This document shows positions 18,759 to 27,785 of a stretch of DNA of 64,000 nucleotides, piece by piece; position 1 is the stretch's first letter; each line of letters begins with the position of its first letter. Below the pieces are notes generated by a model. That model saw only the letters and a list, made by a program, of their open reading frames with translations. It was not told the DNA's origin and searched no databases. The position numbers and the translations under genes were made by a program. The DNA is from Cupriavidus laharis. GTDB taxonomy: Bacteria > Pseudomonadota > Gammaproteobacteria > Burkholderiales > Burkholderiaceae. Location: positions 372,001-436,000 of the forward strand of contig NZ_CAJZAI010000003.1 in NCBI RefSeq assembly GCF_914271435.1, written 5' to 3'.

Positions 18759-19937
18759 ATGATCATGATTTTCCTTTCCGCAACACGCTGCGTGTCGGCG
18801 GTGCTCGTGCTTGGCACTGGCGCCGCTTGCGCCGCACCCGCAGCCTATGCGGCTTCACGCCCGGCCGCGTCTTCCCAGGCTGGCGCGCTTCCATTGCCGG
18901 CCACGGCCCCCGCGTCTGCGCCGGTAGCCCAGGCCGCGCCATTGTCCATACCGCTTTCCACGCAGCAGGCCAGCGCTCTGGGCGTCGGCTATGGCGCGGT
19001 GCAACCCGTCTCGGCGCTTCCAGTCGGGGTGACAGCCCGGGTGGTGCCCGCGTATGGCACGCAATCCGTGGTGGCGGCCGCCTACCCGGGCGTTGCCTCG
19101 AAGATCCTTGTCACGCTCGGGGCCAGGGTACGTGCCGGCGAGCCGCTCGTGCGCTTCGAGAGCGCCGAGTACTTCGAGGCGCAGCGGGCGCTGGCCGAGG
19201 CCGGTTCGCAGGCTTCCGTGGCAGCCGACGCGTTGCGGCGCGATACCGCTCTCTACGATGAAGGCATCATTCCCGCCGCCCGTCTGCGCGCGGCCGAGGC
19301 GCGTGCGCGTGAGGCGCGGGCAGCAGCCAGTGCGCGGGCGAGCGCGCTGGCCAGCGCGGGAATCCGCGCCGCGCAGGGCGGCGGGGCACCGGTGATGGTG
19401 GCGCCTGCCGGCGGCACGGTGGTGGCAATTGCCGCCGTGGCCGGCCAGCGCTTCGCCGCCGGGGAGGTGCTGGTGCGGATCGCCCAGTCGGACCGGATGG
19501 AACTGGAGGCAGCGGTCCCCGCGCCGGCGCCCGCCTTCCGTATTGGAGACAAGGCACGCGTGCCCGCATATGGGGCCCATGGCATGGTGCTGGGCATGGC
19601 GCCTTCGATGGACGGGACCGGTGTGCTGCGGCTGCGCATCGGCCTGGATACGGCCGGGACCTTGCAGATGGGCGCGCAGGTGCCGGTGCAGGTCGAGGCC
19701 GGCGGCGCGGCGGGCCCGGTGCCGGCCGCCTGGCGCGTGCCGGCACGCGCGGTATTCCAGTGGCGCAACAAGCCAGCCGTGTTCGTGGCGCGCAAGGGTG
19801 CGGTGATGCTGCTGCCGGTGACCCGCCTGGCTGGCGACGATGACAGCGTGGTGGTCCAGGGTGCGTTCCAGCAGGGAGAGCGCGTGGTGACGGCTGGCGT
19901 CGCGGCGCTCAAGGGCGCACTGCTCGGGGGGGAATGA
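18759..19937 (+). CDS. RND efflux periplasmic adaptor subunit
   Basis: A 392-aa membrane-fusion protein linking the inner-membrane pump to the outer-membrane channel. After a signal peptide and an Ala/Pro linker, the lipoyl half-motifs are seen as AAAYPGVASKILVTLGARVRAGEPLVRF and, after a helical hairpin rich in Ala, Arg and Glu (about 140-205), VMVAPAGGTVVAIAAVAGQ. It resembles CzcB/CusB-type adaptors by context and layout. GGAG precedes the ATG, and the last four bases (ATGA) overlap the pump gene. Confidence 0.9.
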   Translation: MIMIFLSATRCVSAVLVLGTGAACAAPAAYAASRPAASSQAGALPLPATAPASAPVAQAAPLSIPLSTQQASALGVGYGAVQPVSALPVGVTARVVPAYGTQSVVAAAYPGVASKILVTLGARVRAGEPLVRFESAEYFEAQRALAEAGSQASVAADALRRDTALYDEGIIPAARLRAAEARAREARAAASARASALASAGIRAAQGGGAPVMVAPAGGTVVAIAAVAGQRFAAGEVLVRIAQSDRMELEAAVPAPAPAFRIGDKARVPAYGAHGMVLGMAPSMDGTGVLRLRIGLDTAGTLQMGAQVPVQVEAGGAAGPVPAAWRVPARAVFQWRNKPAVFVARKGAVMLLPVTRLAGDDDSVVVQGAFQQGERVVTAGVAALKGALLGGE

Positions 19938-22900
19938 TGCTGTCCCGACTGATCGATTTCTCGCTGCGCCACCGGCTGGCCGTGCTGGCTGCCGCAGGCG
20001 CGGTTGCAGTCGCCGGGGTGCTGGCCTACCTGCACCTGCCGATCGATGCATTTCCCGATATCTCGCCGACGCAGGTCAAGATCATCCTGAAGGTTCCGGG
20101 CATGACGCCCGAAGAAGTGGAGCAGCGGGTTGTCACGCCGGTCGAGCTTGAGATGCTGGGTATTCCCAGCAAGCGGATCGTGCGTTCGACGGCCAAGTAC
20201 GGCATTGCCGATATCACCATCGATTTTGAAGACGGTACCGATGTCTATTGGGCGCGCCAGCAGGTCAACGAACGCCTGTCGGGTGTCATGCGGGACCTCC
20301 CGCAGACTGCGGTCGGCGGGCTGGCGCCGATCACCACGCCCCTCGGCGAGATGTTCATGTTCGTCGTGGAGGGCGAGGGCTATTCGCTGGCGGAGCGGCG
20401 GCGGGTGCTCGACTGGGTGATTCGCCCGGCCTTGCGCACCATTGCCGGCGTGGCGGATGTGAATGCGCTGGGCGGCGAGATCCGCAGCTATGAAGTCATA
20501 CCGGACCCGGCCCGGCTCGCAGCGCGCAGCGTAACGCTCTCCGAGCTGCGCGACGCCTTGCAGTCCAATACGCGCAATGACGGCGCTGGCCGGCTCGTCA
20601 GCGGCGAAGAGGCGCTGGTGGTTCGCGTGGAGGCCGGCGTCACCGGCACGCAGGACATCGGGCAGGTGGTGGTAGCCGGCCCGAAGGACGGGCAGGGCCC
20701 TGTGGTGACGGTGGCGGATGTTGCCACGGTACGCATGGGCAGCGCCACGCGCTACGGCGCGGTGTCCTATGACGGCCGCGGGGAAACCGTGGAGGGCCTG
20801 GTGCTGGGGCTGCGCGGCGCCAACGCGCGTGACGTGGTGGCGGCCGTGTCCGCGCGGCTGGACGAGCTGCGGCCGCAACTGCCCCAGGGCATGTCGGTCC
20901 GCGTCTTCTACAACCGTGGCGACCTCGTGAGCCGGGCGGCCGGAACGGTGTTGCGGGCGCTGGCGGAAGCCGGCGTGCTGGTGGTCATCACCCTCTATGT
21001 GTTCCTGGGCGGCATACGGCCTGCGGTGGTGGTGGCGCTCACCCTGCCGCTGACCATGCTGGCCACTTTCGTGCTGATGCGGCAGATCGGGCTGAGCGCC
21101 AACCTGATGAGCCTGGGTGGCCTGGCGGTGGCGATCGGCATGCTGGTCGACGCGGCCGTGGTGGTGGTCGAGAATGCGGAGAGCCGGCTGGCCGAGCTGC
21201 CTGCGGCCGATGCCTCGGCGCGGCGGCGGGCGATCTACGAAGCCGTACGCGCCGTGTCGGCGCCGGTGCTGTCGGGGGTGGCCATCATCGCCATCGTCTT
21301 CCTGCCGCTGCTGTCGCTGCAGGGGCTGGAAGGCAAGCTGTTCTCGCCGGTGGCGCTGACCATCGTGCTGGCGCTGGCCGCGTCGGCAGTGGTGGCCTTC
21401 ACCGTGGTGCCCGCCCTGTGCCAGCTGCTGATGCGCCCGGGCAAGCATGAGGAACCATGGCTGGTGCGGCGGCTGCACGCCATCTTCACGCGGATGCAGG
21501 CCTGGTGCTTCGCGCACCAGCGCGCCGCCTTTGCGGCGGCGGGCCTCTCGCTCGCGCTGGCGGCAGCGCTCTATCTGCTGACCGGCAAGACCTTCATGCC
21601 CACCATGGACGAGGGCGACATGATCGTGCAATTGCAGAAGGTGCCGTCGGTGTCGCTGCCGGCATCGGTTTCGCTGGATACGCGCGTGCAGCAGGACCTG
21701 CTGGCCAACGTGCCGGAAATCCGCGCCGTGGTCGCCCGCTCCGGGTCCGACGACCTTGGCCTGGACCCGATGGGCTTCAACGAGACCGACACCTTCCTGG
21801 TGCTGCGCCCCAGTTCGGAATGGCGGGGCACCAAGGAAGACATCGCACGGAGCATCCGGCAGCGCATGGAGCAGTTTCCCGGTGTTGTGTACAGCTTTAC
21901 CCAGCCGATCGAGATGCGGGTTTCGGAAATGCTGACTGGTGCGCGGGGCGATGTCGCCATCAAGATCTTCGGCAACGACATGGCAAGACTGAACGATGCC
22001 GCGCAGGCTATTGCCGCACGGGTACGCCGCATTGACGGGGCTGCCGAGGTCATCGCGCCGCGCAACGAAGGCATGGAATACCTCTCGTTGCGCGTGAACC
22101 GGCTGGCGGCGGGCCAGGCGGGCCTGAGCGCTGAGGCCCTGCAGCAGGCACTACGCAGCCAGATCGAGGGCGAGACGCTGGGCGTGGTGCCGGAAGGCAC
22201 CGTGCGCACGCCGCTGATCCTGCGTGGCAGCGATGCCGTGCGCGAGGCGCCGCAGGCGCTTGGCGCATTGCCGGTGCGTGCCGCGGACGGCACGGTCTGG
22301 CCGCTGGCGAGCCTGGCGCAGATCCGACAGAGCGGCGGGCCGGTGCGCATCGACCATGAAGACGGCAGCCGTTTCGCCGTCATCCAGGTCAATGTGACCG
22401 GACGCGACCTGACAGGCTTCGTGCAAGAGGCCCAGGCTGCCGTCGCCGCGCTGCCAGGCATGGACAGGAATCTGCGCGTGGTGTGGGGCGGCCAGTTCGA
22501 GAACCAGCAGCGCGCGGCCGCACGCCTTGCGCTGGTGATCCCCGTCGCCCTGGCTGCCATCTTCGGGCTGCTTGTGCTGACGTTCCGCTCCGCGCGGCAG
22601 GCGGCCCTCGTGTTTGCGAATGTGCCGTTTGCACTGGTGGGCGGCATTGCCGCGCTGAAGCTGTCGGGCGACTACCTGTCAGTGCCGGCCTCGGTAGGGT
22701 TCATCGCGCTGCTGGGCATTGCGGTGCTGAACGGGGTCGTGCTGGTCTCGCATTTCAATGCGTTGCTGCACGCCGGAGAGCCGATGGACAGGGTAGTGCG
22801 CGACGGCGCAGGACGGCGGCTGCGCCCGGTGCTGATGACCGCGGCGATTACGGCGCTTGGCATGATCCCGCTGCTGTTCGCGACCGGTCCCGGTTCCGAA

Positions 22901-23038
22901 ATCCAGCGGCCACTGGCCGTCGTGGTCTGCGGCGGGCTGGTGACGTCCACGGCGCTGACGCTGTTGCTGCTGCCCATGCTGTTCGAGCGTTTCGGCCTGC
23001 CACGTGCATCGGCCATTGACCAGGGGGAGGCGGTATGA
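19934..23038 (+). CDS. Heavy-metal-type RND efflux pump (CzcA/CusA family)
   Basis: A 1034-aa inner-membrane proton antiporter with the standard 12-helix, two-large-loop layout. The start PIDAFPDISPTQVKI is diagnostic of the HME branch. The proton relay in helix 4 reads AIGMLVDAAVVVVENAESRL, with the conserved Asp and Glu. The VDAA form is closer to the monovalent-cation (CusA) class than to the VDGA of CzcA, but the methionine relay of CusA is not obvious, so the metal cannot be named. It is encoded in a B-A-C order with the adaptor before and the channel after, each joined by ATGA overlaps. Confidence 0.93.
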   Translation: MMLSRLIDFSLRHRLAVLAAAGAVAVAGVLAYLHLPIDAFPDISPTQVKIILKVPGMTPEEVEQRVVTPVELEMLGIPSKRIVRSTAKYGIADITIDFEDGTDVYWARQQVNERLSGVMRDLPQTAVGGLAPITTPLGEMFMFVVEGEGYSLAERRRVLDWVIRPALRTIAGVADVNALGGEIRSYEVIPDPARLAARSVTLSELRDALQSNTRNDGAGRLVSGEEALVVRVEAGVTGTQDIGQVVVAGPKDGQGPVVTVADVATVRMGSATRYGAVSYDGRGETVEGLVLGLRGANARDVVAAVSARLDELRPQLPQGMSVRVFYNRGDLVSRAAGTVLRALAEAGVLVVITLYVFLGGIRPAVVVALTLPLTMLATFVLMRQIGLSANLMSLGGLAVAIGMLVDAAVVVVENAESRLAELPAADASARRRAIYEAVRAVSAPVLSGVAIIAIVFLPLLSLQGLEGKLFSPVALTIVLALAASAVVAFTVVPALCQLLMRPGKHEEPWLVRRLHAIFTRMQAWCFAHQRAAFAAAGLSLALAAALYLLTGKTFMPTMDEGDMIVQLQKVPSVSLPASVSLDTRVQQDLLANVPEIRAVVARSGSDDLGLDPMGFNETDTFLVLRPSSEWRGTKEDIARSIRQRMEQFPGVVYSFTQPIEMRVSEMLTGARGDVAIKIFGNDMARLNDAAQAIAARVRRIDGAAEVIAPRNEGMEYLSLRVNRLAAGQAGLSAEALQQALRSQIEGETLGVVPEGTVRTPLILRGSDAVREAPQALGALPVRAADGTVWPLASLAQIRQSGGPVRIDHEDGSRFAVIQVNVTGRDLTGFVQEAQAAVAALPGMDRNLRVVWGGQFENQQRAAARLALVIPVALAAIFGLLVLTFRSARQAALVFANVPFALVGGIAALKLSGDYLSVPASVGFIALLGIAVLNGVVLVSHFNALLHAGEPMDRVVRDGAGRRLRPVLMTAAITALGMIPLLFATGPGSEIQRPLAVVVCGGLVTSTALTLLLLPMLFERFGLPRASAIDQGEAV

Positions 23039-24279
23039 ACCGGATGACCAAGGTAGGCTTGCTGGCCGCCCTGGCGGGGCTTTTGGTGGCGTCCGGCGCC
23101 GCGCGGGCACAGGACTGGCTTCCGCCTGAACAAGTGGCGCGGGAGTCCATCCTCGGGCACCCGAGCAATACTGCCGCGCAGGCGGCACAGGGCGGCCAGT
23201 ACGCACGGGCGGAGGCAATCCGTAGCGGGCCGGCGGAAACCCAGCTGCGGCTCACGCCGCAGTATCGCCGCGTGCGCGATCCGTCCGACAACTTTGCCGA
23301 GGGGCAGGTCGGCATCGAGCGCTCGCTGCGCTTATGGGGCAAGACAGACGCGGATGCGGCCCTTGCCGACGCGACCATCCACAGCGCGGACATCGGGCTG
23401 CAGGACGCCCGCCACGAACTGTCGCGGGAGCTGCTGGGCCTGTGGTTCGGCGCGCTTCGTGCGCGCACGGAGTACCAGGCCCAGTCGGGCGCGCTGGAGC
23501 AGGCCACGGATCTCGTGCGCATCGTGCAGTCTCGCGTGCGGCATGGCGACGCCGCCGTGCTGGACCTGCAACTGGCGGCTTCCGACATGGAGCGCAGCCG
23601 CGCGGCCGCTGTCGCGGCGCAGGCCGGCGAGCGCAGTGCGGTAGCGGCGATGCGCGCCCGGTTCCCGCTGGTCTTGTTGCCGGATGGCTTGCCCCAGCGC
23701 CTGCCGGCAGCGATCGAAGGAGATCGCGCCGGGCTGCGGCAAGCCTACATCCAGGGTAGCCATGAGTTGCGCCTGGCGCAGGCAGAGGGCGAGCGGGTAC
23801 AGCAATTGGCACATCGCGTTGGCCTGGAACGCTATCCGGACCCGACAGTCGGGGCCTTTGTCTCGATTGAACGGGGCGGCGCGGAGCGTGTGGCGGGCGT
23901 CAACCTGATTGTGCCGCTCGGAGGCAGCTACCGCCGGGCCAACGCTCAGGCTGCCGCTGCCGACGCGGCCCAGGCCGCGGCGCGATATAGCCTGGCCGAG
24001 CGGAAAGCGGGGGCAGAGTTCGACTCGCAGTGGGAGCTGATGCAGGGAAACCGGCAAGCGGCGGATGCCATGCTTGCCGCCTCGGCGCAACAGGAGACTG
24101 CCTATGGCAAGGTCAGGAGAGCCTACGCCCTGGGCGAGGCCGGCATCGCGGAAGTGCTGGCCGCCAGGCGGGCGCATGACGAGACCCGGCGCCAGGCCAG
24201 CCTGGCCGTGATCGATGCGGCCCAGTCCATGTACCGCCTGGAACTGGACCTGCATCGCGTATGGGACTTTGACGAGTGA
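23035..24279 (+). CDS. RND efflux outer-membrane channel (TolC/CzcC family)
   Basis: A 414-aa outer-membrane efflux protein with a signal peptide (cleavage after GAARA). Two long heptad-rich regions (about 160-200 and 330-380) match the coiled-coil tunnel, and the segments EGQVGIERSLRLWGK and VGAFVSIERGGAERVAGVNL look like the barrel/entry strands of CzcC-type proteins. It is last in the efflux operon and ends 26 bp from the convergent permease gene. Confidence 0.88.
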   Translation: MNRMTKVGLLAALAGLLVASGAARAQDWLPPEQVARESILGHPSNTAAQAAQGGQYARAEAIRSGPAETQLRLTPQYRRVRDPSDNFAEGQVGIERSLRLWGKTDADAALADATIHSADIGLQDARHELSRELLGLWFGALRARTEYQAQSGALEQATDLVRIVQSRVRHGDAAVLDLQLAASDMERSRAAAVAAQAGERSAVAAMRARFPLVLLPDGLPQRLPAAIEGDRAGLRQAYIQGSHELRLAQAEGERVQQLAHRVGLERYPDPTVGAFVSIERGGAERVAGVNLIVPLGGSYRRANAQAAAADAAQAAARYSLAERKAGAEFDSQWELMQGNRQAADAMLAASAQQETAYGKVRRAYALGEAGIAEVLAARRAHDETRRQASLAVIDAAQSMYRLELDLHRVWDFDE

Positions 24280-24304
24280 GGCCGCTGGCGCGGCCCCGGC
24301 CGCG

Positions 24305-25666
24305 TCAGACCACCGTGGCCAGCGCCAGCGTCAGCAGCAGCGCCACCACCGAGATGAGGGTTTCGCAGACCGACCACGTTTTGAAGGTCTGGGTCACGGT
24401 CATGTTGAAGTACTCCTTGACCAGCCAGAAGCCGCCGTCGTTGACGTGCGACAGGATCAGCGAGCCAGCGCCGGTGGTCAGCACCAGCAGTTCCGGGCGC
24501 GTGCCCGGCACGCTGGCGGCGATCGGCGCGACGATGCCGGCCGCAGTAGTCATGGCGACGGTTGCTGAACCCGTGGCGATGCGGATCATCACCGCTACCA
24601 GCCAGCCCAATACCAGCACCGACACATGAGCACTGGTGGCAACGTCGACGATGGAGGTCGAGATGCCCGAGTCGCGCAGGATGCGGCCAAAGCCGCCGCC
24701 GGCGCCGACCACCAGCGTGATGATCGCGGTCGGGGCCACGCACTCGTTGGTGAACTTCAGGATGGCGTCACGGCCGAAGCCGCGTGCCTTGCCGAAGGTG
24801 TAGAAGCTCACCAGCGCGGCGATCAGCAGCGCCATGACCGAGTTGCCGATCAGCTTGAGGAAGTCGTTGGCAAAGGTCTTGGGCGTCGTGAACAGGTCGG
24901 CCCAGCTGCCGATCAGCATCAGCAGCACGGGCAGAAGGATCGTGAACACCGTGATGCCGAAGCCCGGCAGCTGATGCGACGCCTGGACGCTCGCGTCTTC
25001 CTCGGTGAACTGCTCGGCCAGCGGGTTGATGTCGGGCAGCTTGACGTAGCGGTCCATCAGCTTTGCGAACAGCGGACCGGCAATCGCCGCGGTCGGGATG
25101 CCGACGATCAGCGCATACATGATGGTCTTGCCGATGTCCGCCCCATAGGCGGTGACGGCCAGCAGCGCGGCCGGGTGCGGCGGGATCAGCCCGTGCACGA
25201 CGGACAGGCCCGCCACCATCGGGATGCCGACCAGCACCATCGACGTGCCGGTGCGCTTGGCGACGTTGAACGCGATCGGGATCAGCAGCACGAAGCCGAC
25301 TTCAAAGAAGACCGGCAGGCCGACGATGAAGGCGATGGTGACCATCGCCCAGTGCACGTTCTTCTCGCCGAAGAAGTCGATCAGCGTCAGCGCGATGCGC
25401 TCGGCGCCGCCGGATTCGGCCATCATCTTGCCGAGCATGGTGCCAAGGCCGATGACCAGCGCGATATGGCCCAGCGTGCCGCCGACGCCGGCTTCGAAGG
25501 ACTTGATGATGTCGCCCATCGGCATGCCAACGGCAAAGCCGAGCAGGACCGAGACGATGACGAGGGTGATGAAGGGATTGAGCTTGAAGCGCGCGATCAG
25601 TATGACCAGGGCGATCACGGCGATCAGCGCGTACAGCAACAGTGTGGTTCCGGTGACGGCACCCAT
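24305..25666 (-). CDS. GntP-family gluconate/sugar-acid permease
   Basis: A 453-aa polytopic permease of the GntP family, whose members import gluconate, idonate, related sugar acids or, in DsdX, D-serine. Signature segments are GLGTMLGKMMAESGGAERIA, FVVGLP-like FIVGLPVFFEVGFVLLIP, and LIPPHPAALLAV. The start at 25666 is supported by AAAGGAG five bases upstream. It lies downstream of rpiR, the deacylase and ridA on the same strand, which points to import of the substrate handled by those enzymes (see the finding on the amino-sugar-acid cluster). A ~220-bp gap with repeats separates it from ridA. Confidence 0.92.
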   Translation of the reverse strand: MGAVTGTTLLLYALIAVIALVILIARFKLNPFITLVIVSVLLGFAVGMPMGDIIKSFEAGVGGTLGHIALVIGLGTMLGKMMAESGGAERIALTLIDFFGEKNVHWAMVTIAFIVGLPVFFEVGFVLLIPIAFNVAKRTGTSMVLVGIPMVAGLSVVHGLIPPHPAALLAVTAYGADIGKTIMYALIVGIPTAAIAGPLFAKLMDRYVKLPDINPLAEQFTEEDASVQASHQLPGFGITVFTILLPVLLMLIGSWADLFTTPKTFANDFLKLIGNSVMALLIAALVSFYTFGKARGFGRDAILKFTNECVAPTAIITLVVGAGGGFGRILRDSGISTSIVDVATSAHVSVLVLGWLVAVMIRIATGSATVAMTTAAGIVAPIAASVPGTRPELLVLTTGAGSLILSHVNDGGFWLVKEYFNMTVTQTFKTWSVCETLISVVALLLTLALATVV

Positions 25667-25730
25667 GTTGTCTCCTTTGTGTGGAAAAAATGCCGCGGGT
25701 GGCGGCAGGGGTTTGGGCTTGTTTTTTCTT

Positions 25731-25859
25731 CCCCTCTCCCGCTTGCGGGAGAGGGGTTGGGGGAGAGGGCGGGCGCTTGGCAAGCACCGTGGCGCGTCAC
25801 TTCGTCGAGACGCTGGCCGTCTCCCCCGGCTCCTCTCCCATTTCATGGGAGAGGGGAGA
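25731..25859. repeat. Two short GC-rich palindromic repeats (CCTCTCCC/GGGAGAGG type)
   Basis: CCCCTCTCCCGCTTGCGGGAGAGGGG at 25731-25756 is a perfect inverted repeat, and a related one, CCTCTCCC...GGGAGAGG, lies at 25832-25854. Elements of this kind are scattered in intergenic spaces of many proteobacterial genomes, in a REP-like manner. Here they fill the gap between the ridA and permease genes and could form stem-loops that lower expression of the distal gene. Confidence 0.75.
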
Positions 25860-25884
25860 ACACATTCAGACGCAGGCGACCGGC

Positions 25885-26277
25885 TCAGGCCACCGGCTTC
25901 TTGTAGGCAATGCAGTCCACCTCGACCTTGCAGTCCACCACCATGCTGGACTGGACGCAGGCACGCGCAGGCGGGTTGGCGCCAAAGTATTCCTTGAAGA
26001 TCTTGTTGAACGCGGCGAAGTCGCGCGCGTCGTCCAGCCAGACGCCGCAGCGCACCACGTGCTCGGGGCCATAGCCCGCTTCGGCCAGGATGGCGAGCAC
26101 GTTCCTGATGGCCTGGTGCGTCTGCGCCACGATGCCGCCATCGATCAGTTCGCCGTTGACCATCGGTACCTGGCCGGAAACGTGGAGCCAGCCGTCGGCC
26201 GCTACCGCGCGGGCAAAGGGCATGTGCTGGCCGCCCTGGCCGGTGCCGCCTTCTACGCCGAATCGCTTGATATCCAT
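25885..26277 (-). CDS. RidA-family enamine/imine deaminase
   Basis: A 130-aa protein of the RidA (YjgF/YER057c/UK114) family, which hydrolyses reactive enamine/imine intermediates released by PLP enzymes. GWLHVSGQVPMVNG and VVRCGVWLDDARDFAAFN are typical, and the ligand-binding Arg is kept in NPPARACVQ. A family member next to a PLP-dependent deaminase fits a role in speeding imine hydrolysis or protecting the cell from 2-aminoacrylate-like products. It is in the same transcription direction as the deacylase, 40 bp after it. Confidence 0.9.
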   Translation of the reverse strand: MDIKRFGVEGGTGQGGQHMPFARAVAADGWLHVSGQVPMVNGELIDGGIVAQTHQAIRNVLAILAEAGYGPEHVVRCGVWLDDARDFAAFNKIFKEYFGANPPARACVQSSMVVDCKVEVDCIAYKKPVA

Positions 26278-26317
26278 GAAAACTCCTGAAATCGGATGAA
26301 ACAAAAGAGGGGGAAGG

Positions 26318-27781
26318 TCAGGCCGCCGGCCGGGTGCCGCGCGGCAGGAACCGGCCGGCACGCACGCCGGTGGGCTGGCGCTGCTGCCAGGACAGCTCGC
26401 CGTTGACCCAGACCGCGGCAATGCCCTCGGCCGGCTGCATGGGATCGGTGAAGCTGGCCGCGTCGCGGATCGTGTCGGCGTCGAACAGCACCAGGTCGGC
26501 CCAGTAGCCTTCACGCACGAAGCCGCGGCCGGCCAGGCCGAAGCGCTCGGCGGACATGCCGGTCATCTTGTTGACGGCCACCGCCAGCGGAAACAACTCG
26601 CGATCGCGCGCATAGTGGCCGAGCACGCGCGGGAACGCGCCCCACAGGCGGGGGTGCGGCAGCGGGTCGTTGGGCAGGCCGTCGGAGCCCACCACGGTTG
26701 CCGGGTGGCTCAGGATGCGGTCCACGTCGGCGTCTTCCATGCAGTGGTAGACGGCGCCGGCCGGCATCAGGCGGCCTGCAGCCTCGTACAGGTCGACCTG
26801 CCACTCGGCCGCGATATCGGCCAGCAGGCGGCCGCCCATCTCGGGCGCGCCTTCCGACCACGTCACCATGATGTCGAAGTCGCTGGTCACCTGCTTGAGG
26901 TCCAGCGTGGACGAGCTGGCGGTATAGGGATAGCAGTCGCAGCCGACGGGCTGCCAGCGCTGCGCGGCGTCGAGCGCGTCCAGCACTTCGGTGCTGCGGC
27001 CCCAGTTGGGCACGCCGGCGCATTTCAGGTGCGAGATCACCACGGGCACGCGCGCATGGCGGCCGATGCGGAACGCTTCGTCCATCGCGTCGAGGATCTC
27101 TGCAAACTCGCTGCGCAAGTGCGTGGCGTAGAGCGCGCCGGCATGCGCGAGCGGTTCGGCCAGGGACAGCACTTCCTCGGTCGGGGCGCAGAATGCGTTG
27201 GCGTATGCGAGACCTGTGGAGAGGCCCAGTGCGCCGTGCTGCAGCGCCTCTTCGAGCTGCGCGCGCATGGCAGCAATCTCCGCAGGCGTGGCAGCGCGGT
27301 CCAGCTTGTCCATATGGTTGCTGCGCAGCGCGGTATGGCCGACCAGTGCGGCGACGTTGACGGCAGGCTGCGCGGCGTCGACCGCGTCCACATACGAGCG
27401 GAAGTCCGGGTAGCGGAAAGCATCCGCATGCCCGAGCAGGTTCATCGGGTCGGGCGGGTCGCCCGACAGCACGACGGGCGCTGCGCTGATGCCGCAGTTG
27501 CCGACGATCACGGTCGTCACGCCCTGCGAGAGCTTCGGCGTCATCTCGGGCTGGCGCACCACATTGGTGTCGTCGTGGGTATGCACGTCGATAAAGCCCG
27601 GCGACAGGACCAGGCCGTGGCCTTCCACCACGTGGGCAGCGGAATCGGGATCGATGGTGCCGGCTTCGTCGATGCGGGCGATCCGGCCATCGCGCAGCGC
27701 CACGTCGGCCATGCGGGCCGCGGCTCCCGAGCCGTCGAGCAGGGTCACGCAGCGGATCAGGGTGTCAAACAGGTGTGGCAT
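26318..27781 (-). CDS. N-acyl-D-amino-acid deacylase (D-aminoacylase family amidohydrolase)
   Basis: A 487-aa zinc amidohydrolase that removes the N-acyl group of N-acyl-D-amino acids or related compounds. The metal site is visible: GFIDVHTHDD (HxH), the bridging Cys in VGNCGIS, His in YATHLRSE and VVISHLKCAG, and the catalytic Asp in VVGSDGLPND. A C-terminal small beta domain (FVREGYWADLVLFD) closes it. It is 4 bp after rpiR. With KdgK and Eda encoded across the divergent promoter, its likely natural substrate is an N-acetylated amino-sugar acid and not a plain D-amino acid, but this is inference. Confidence 0.88.
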   Translation of the reverse strand: MPHLFDTLIRCVTLLDGSGAAARMADVALRDGRIARIDEAGTIDPDSAAHVVEGHGLVLSPGFIDVHTHDDTNVVRQPEMTPKLSQGVTTVIVGNCGISAAPVVLSGDPPDPMNLLGHADAFRYPDFRSYVDAVDAAQPAVNVAALVGHTALRSNHMDKLDRAATPAEIAAMRAQLEEALQHGALGLSTGLAYANAFCAPTEEVLSLAEPLAHAGALYATHLRSEFAEILDAMDEAFRIGRHARVPVVISHLKCAGVPNWGRSTEVLDALDAAQRWQPVGCDCYPYTASSSTLDLKQVTSDFDIMVTWSEGAPEMGGRLLADIAAEWQVDLYEAAGRLMPAGAVYHCMEDADVDRILSHPATVVGSDGLPNDPLPHPRLWGAFPRVLGHYARDRELFPLAVAVNKMTGMSAERFGLAGRGFVREGYWADLVLFDADTIRDAASFTDPMQPAEGIAAVWVNGELSWQQRQPTGVRAGRFLPRGTRPAA

Positions 27782-27785
27782 AGAG

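Noticed and set aside
19253-21631. Very long minus-strand frame opposite the efflux adaptor and pump
   Set aside because: High-GC shadow of the pump gene; the translation is His/Arg/Gln-rich with no domain, while the plus strand is a clear family match.
24280-24304. GC-rich dyad between the convergent efflux and permease genes as a terminator
   Set aside because: The stem is short and there is no T run.
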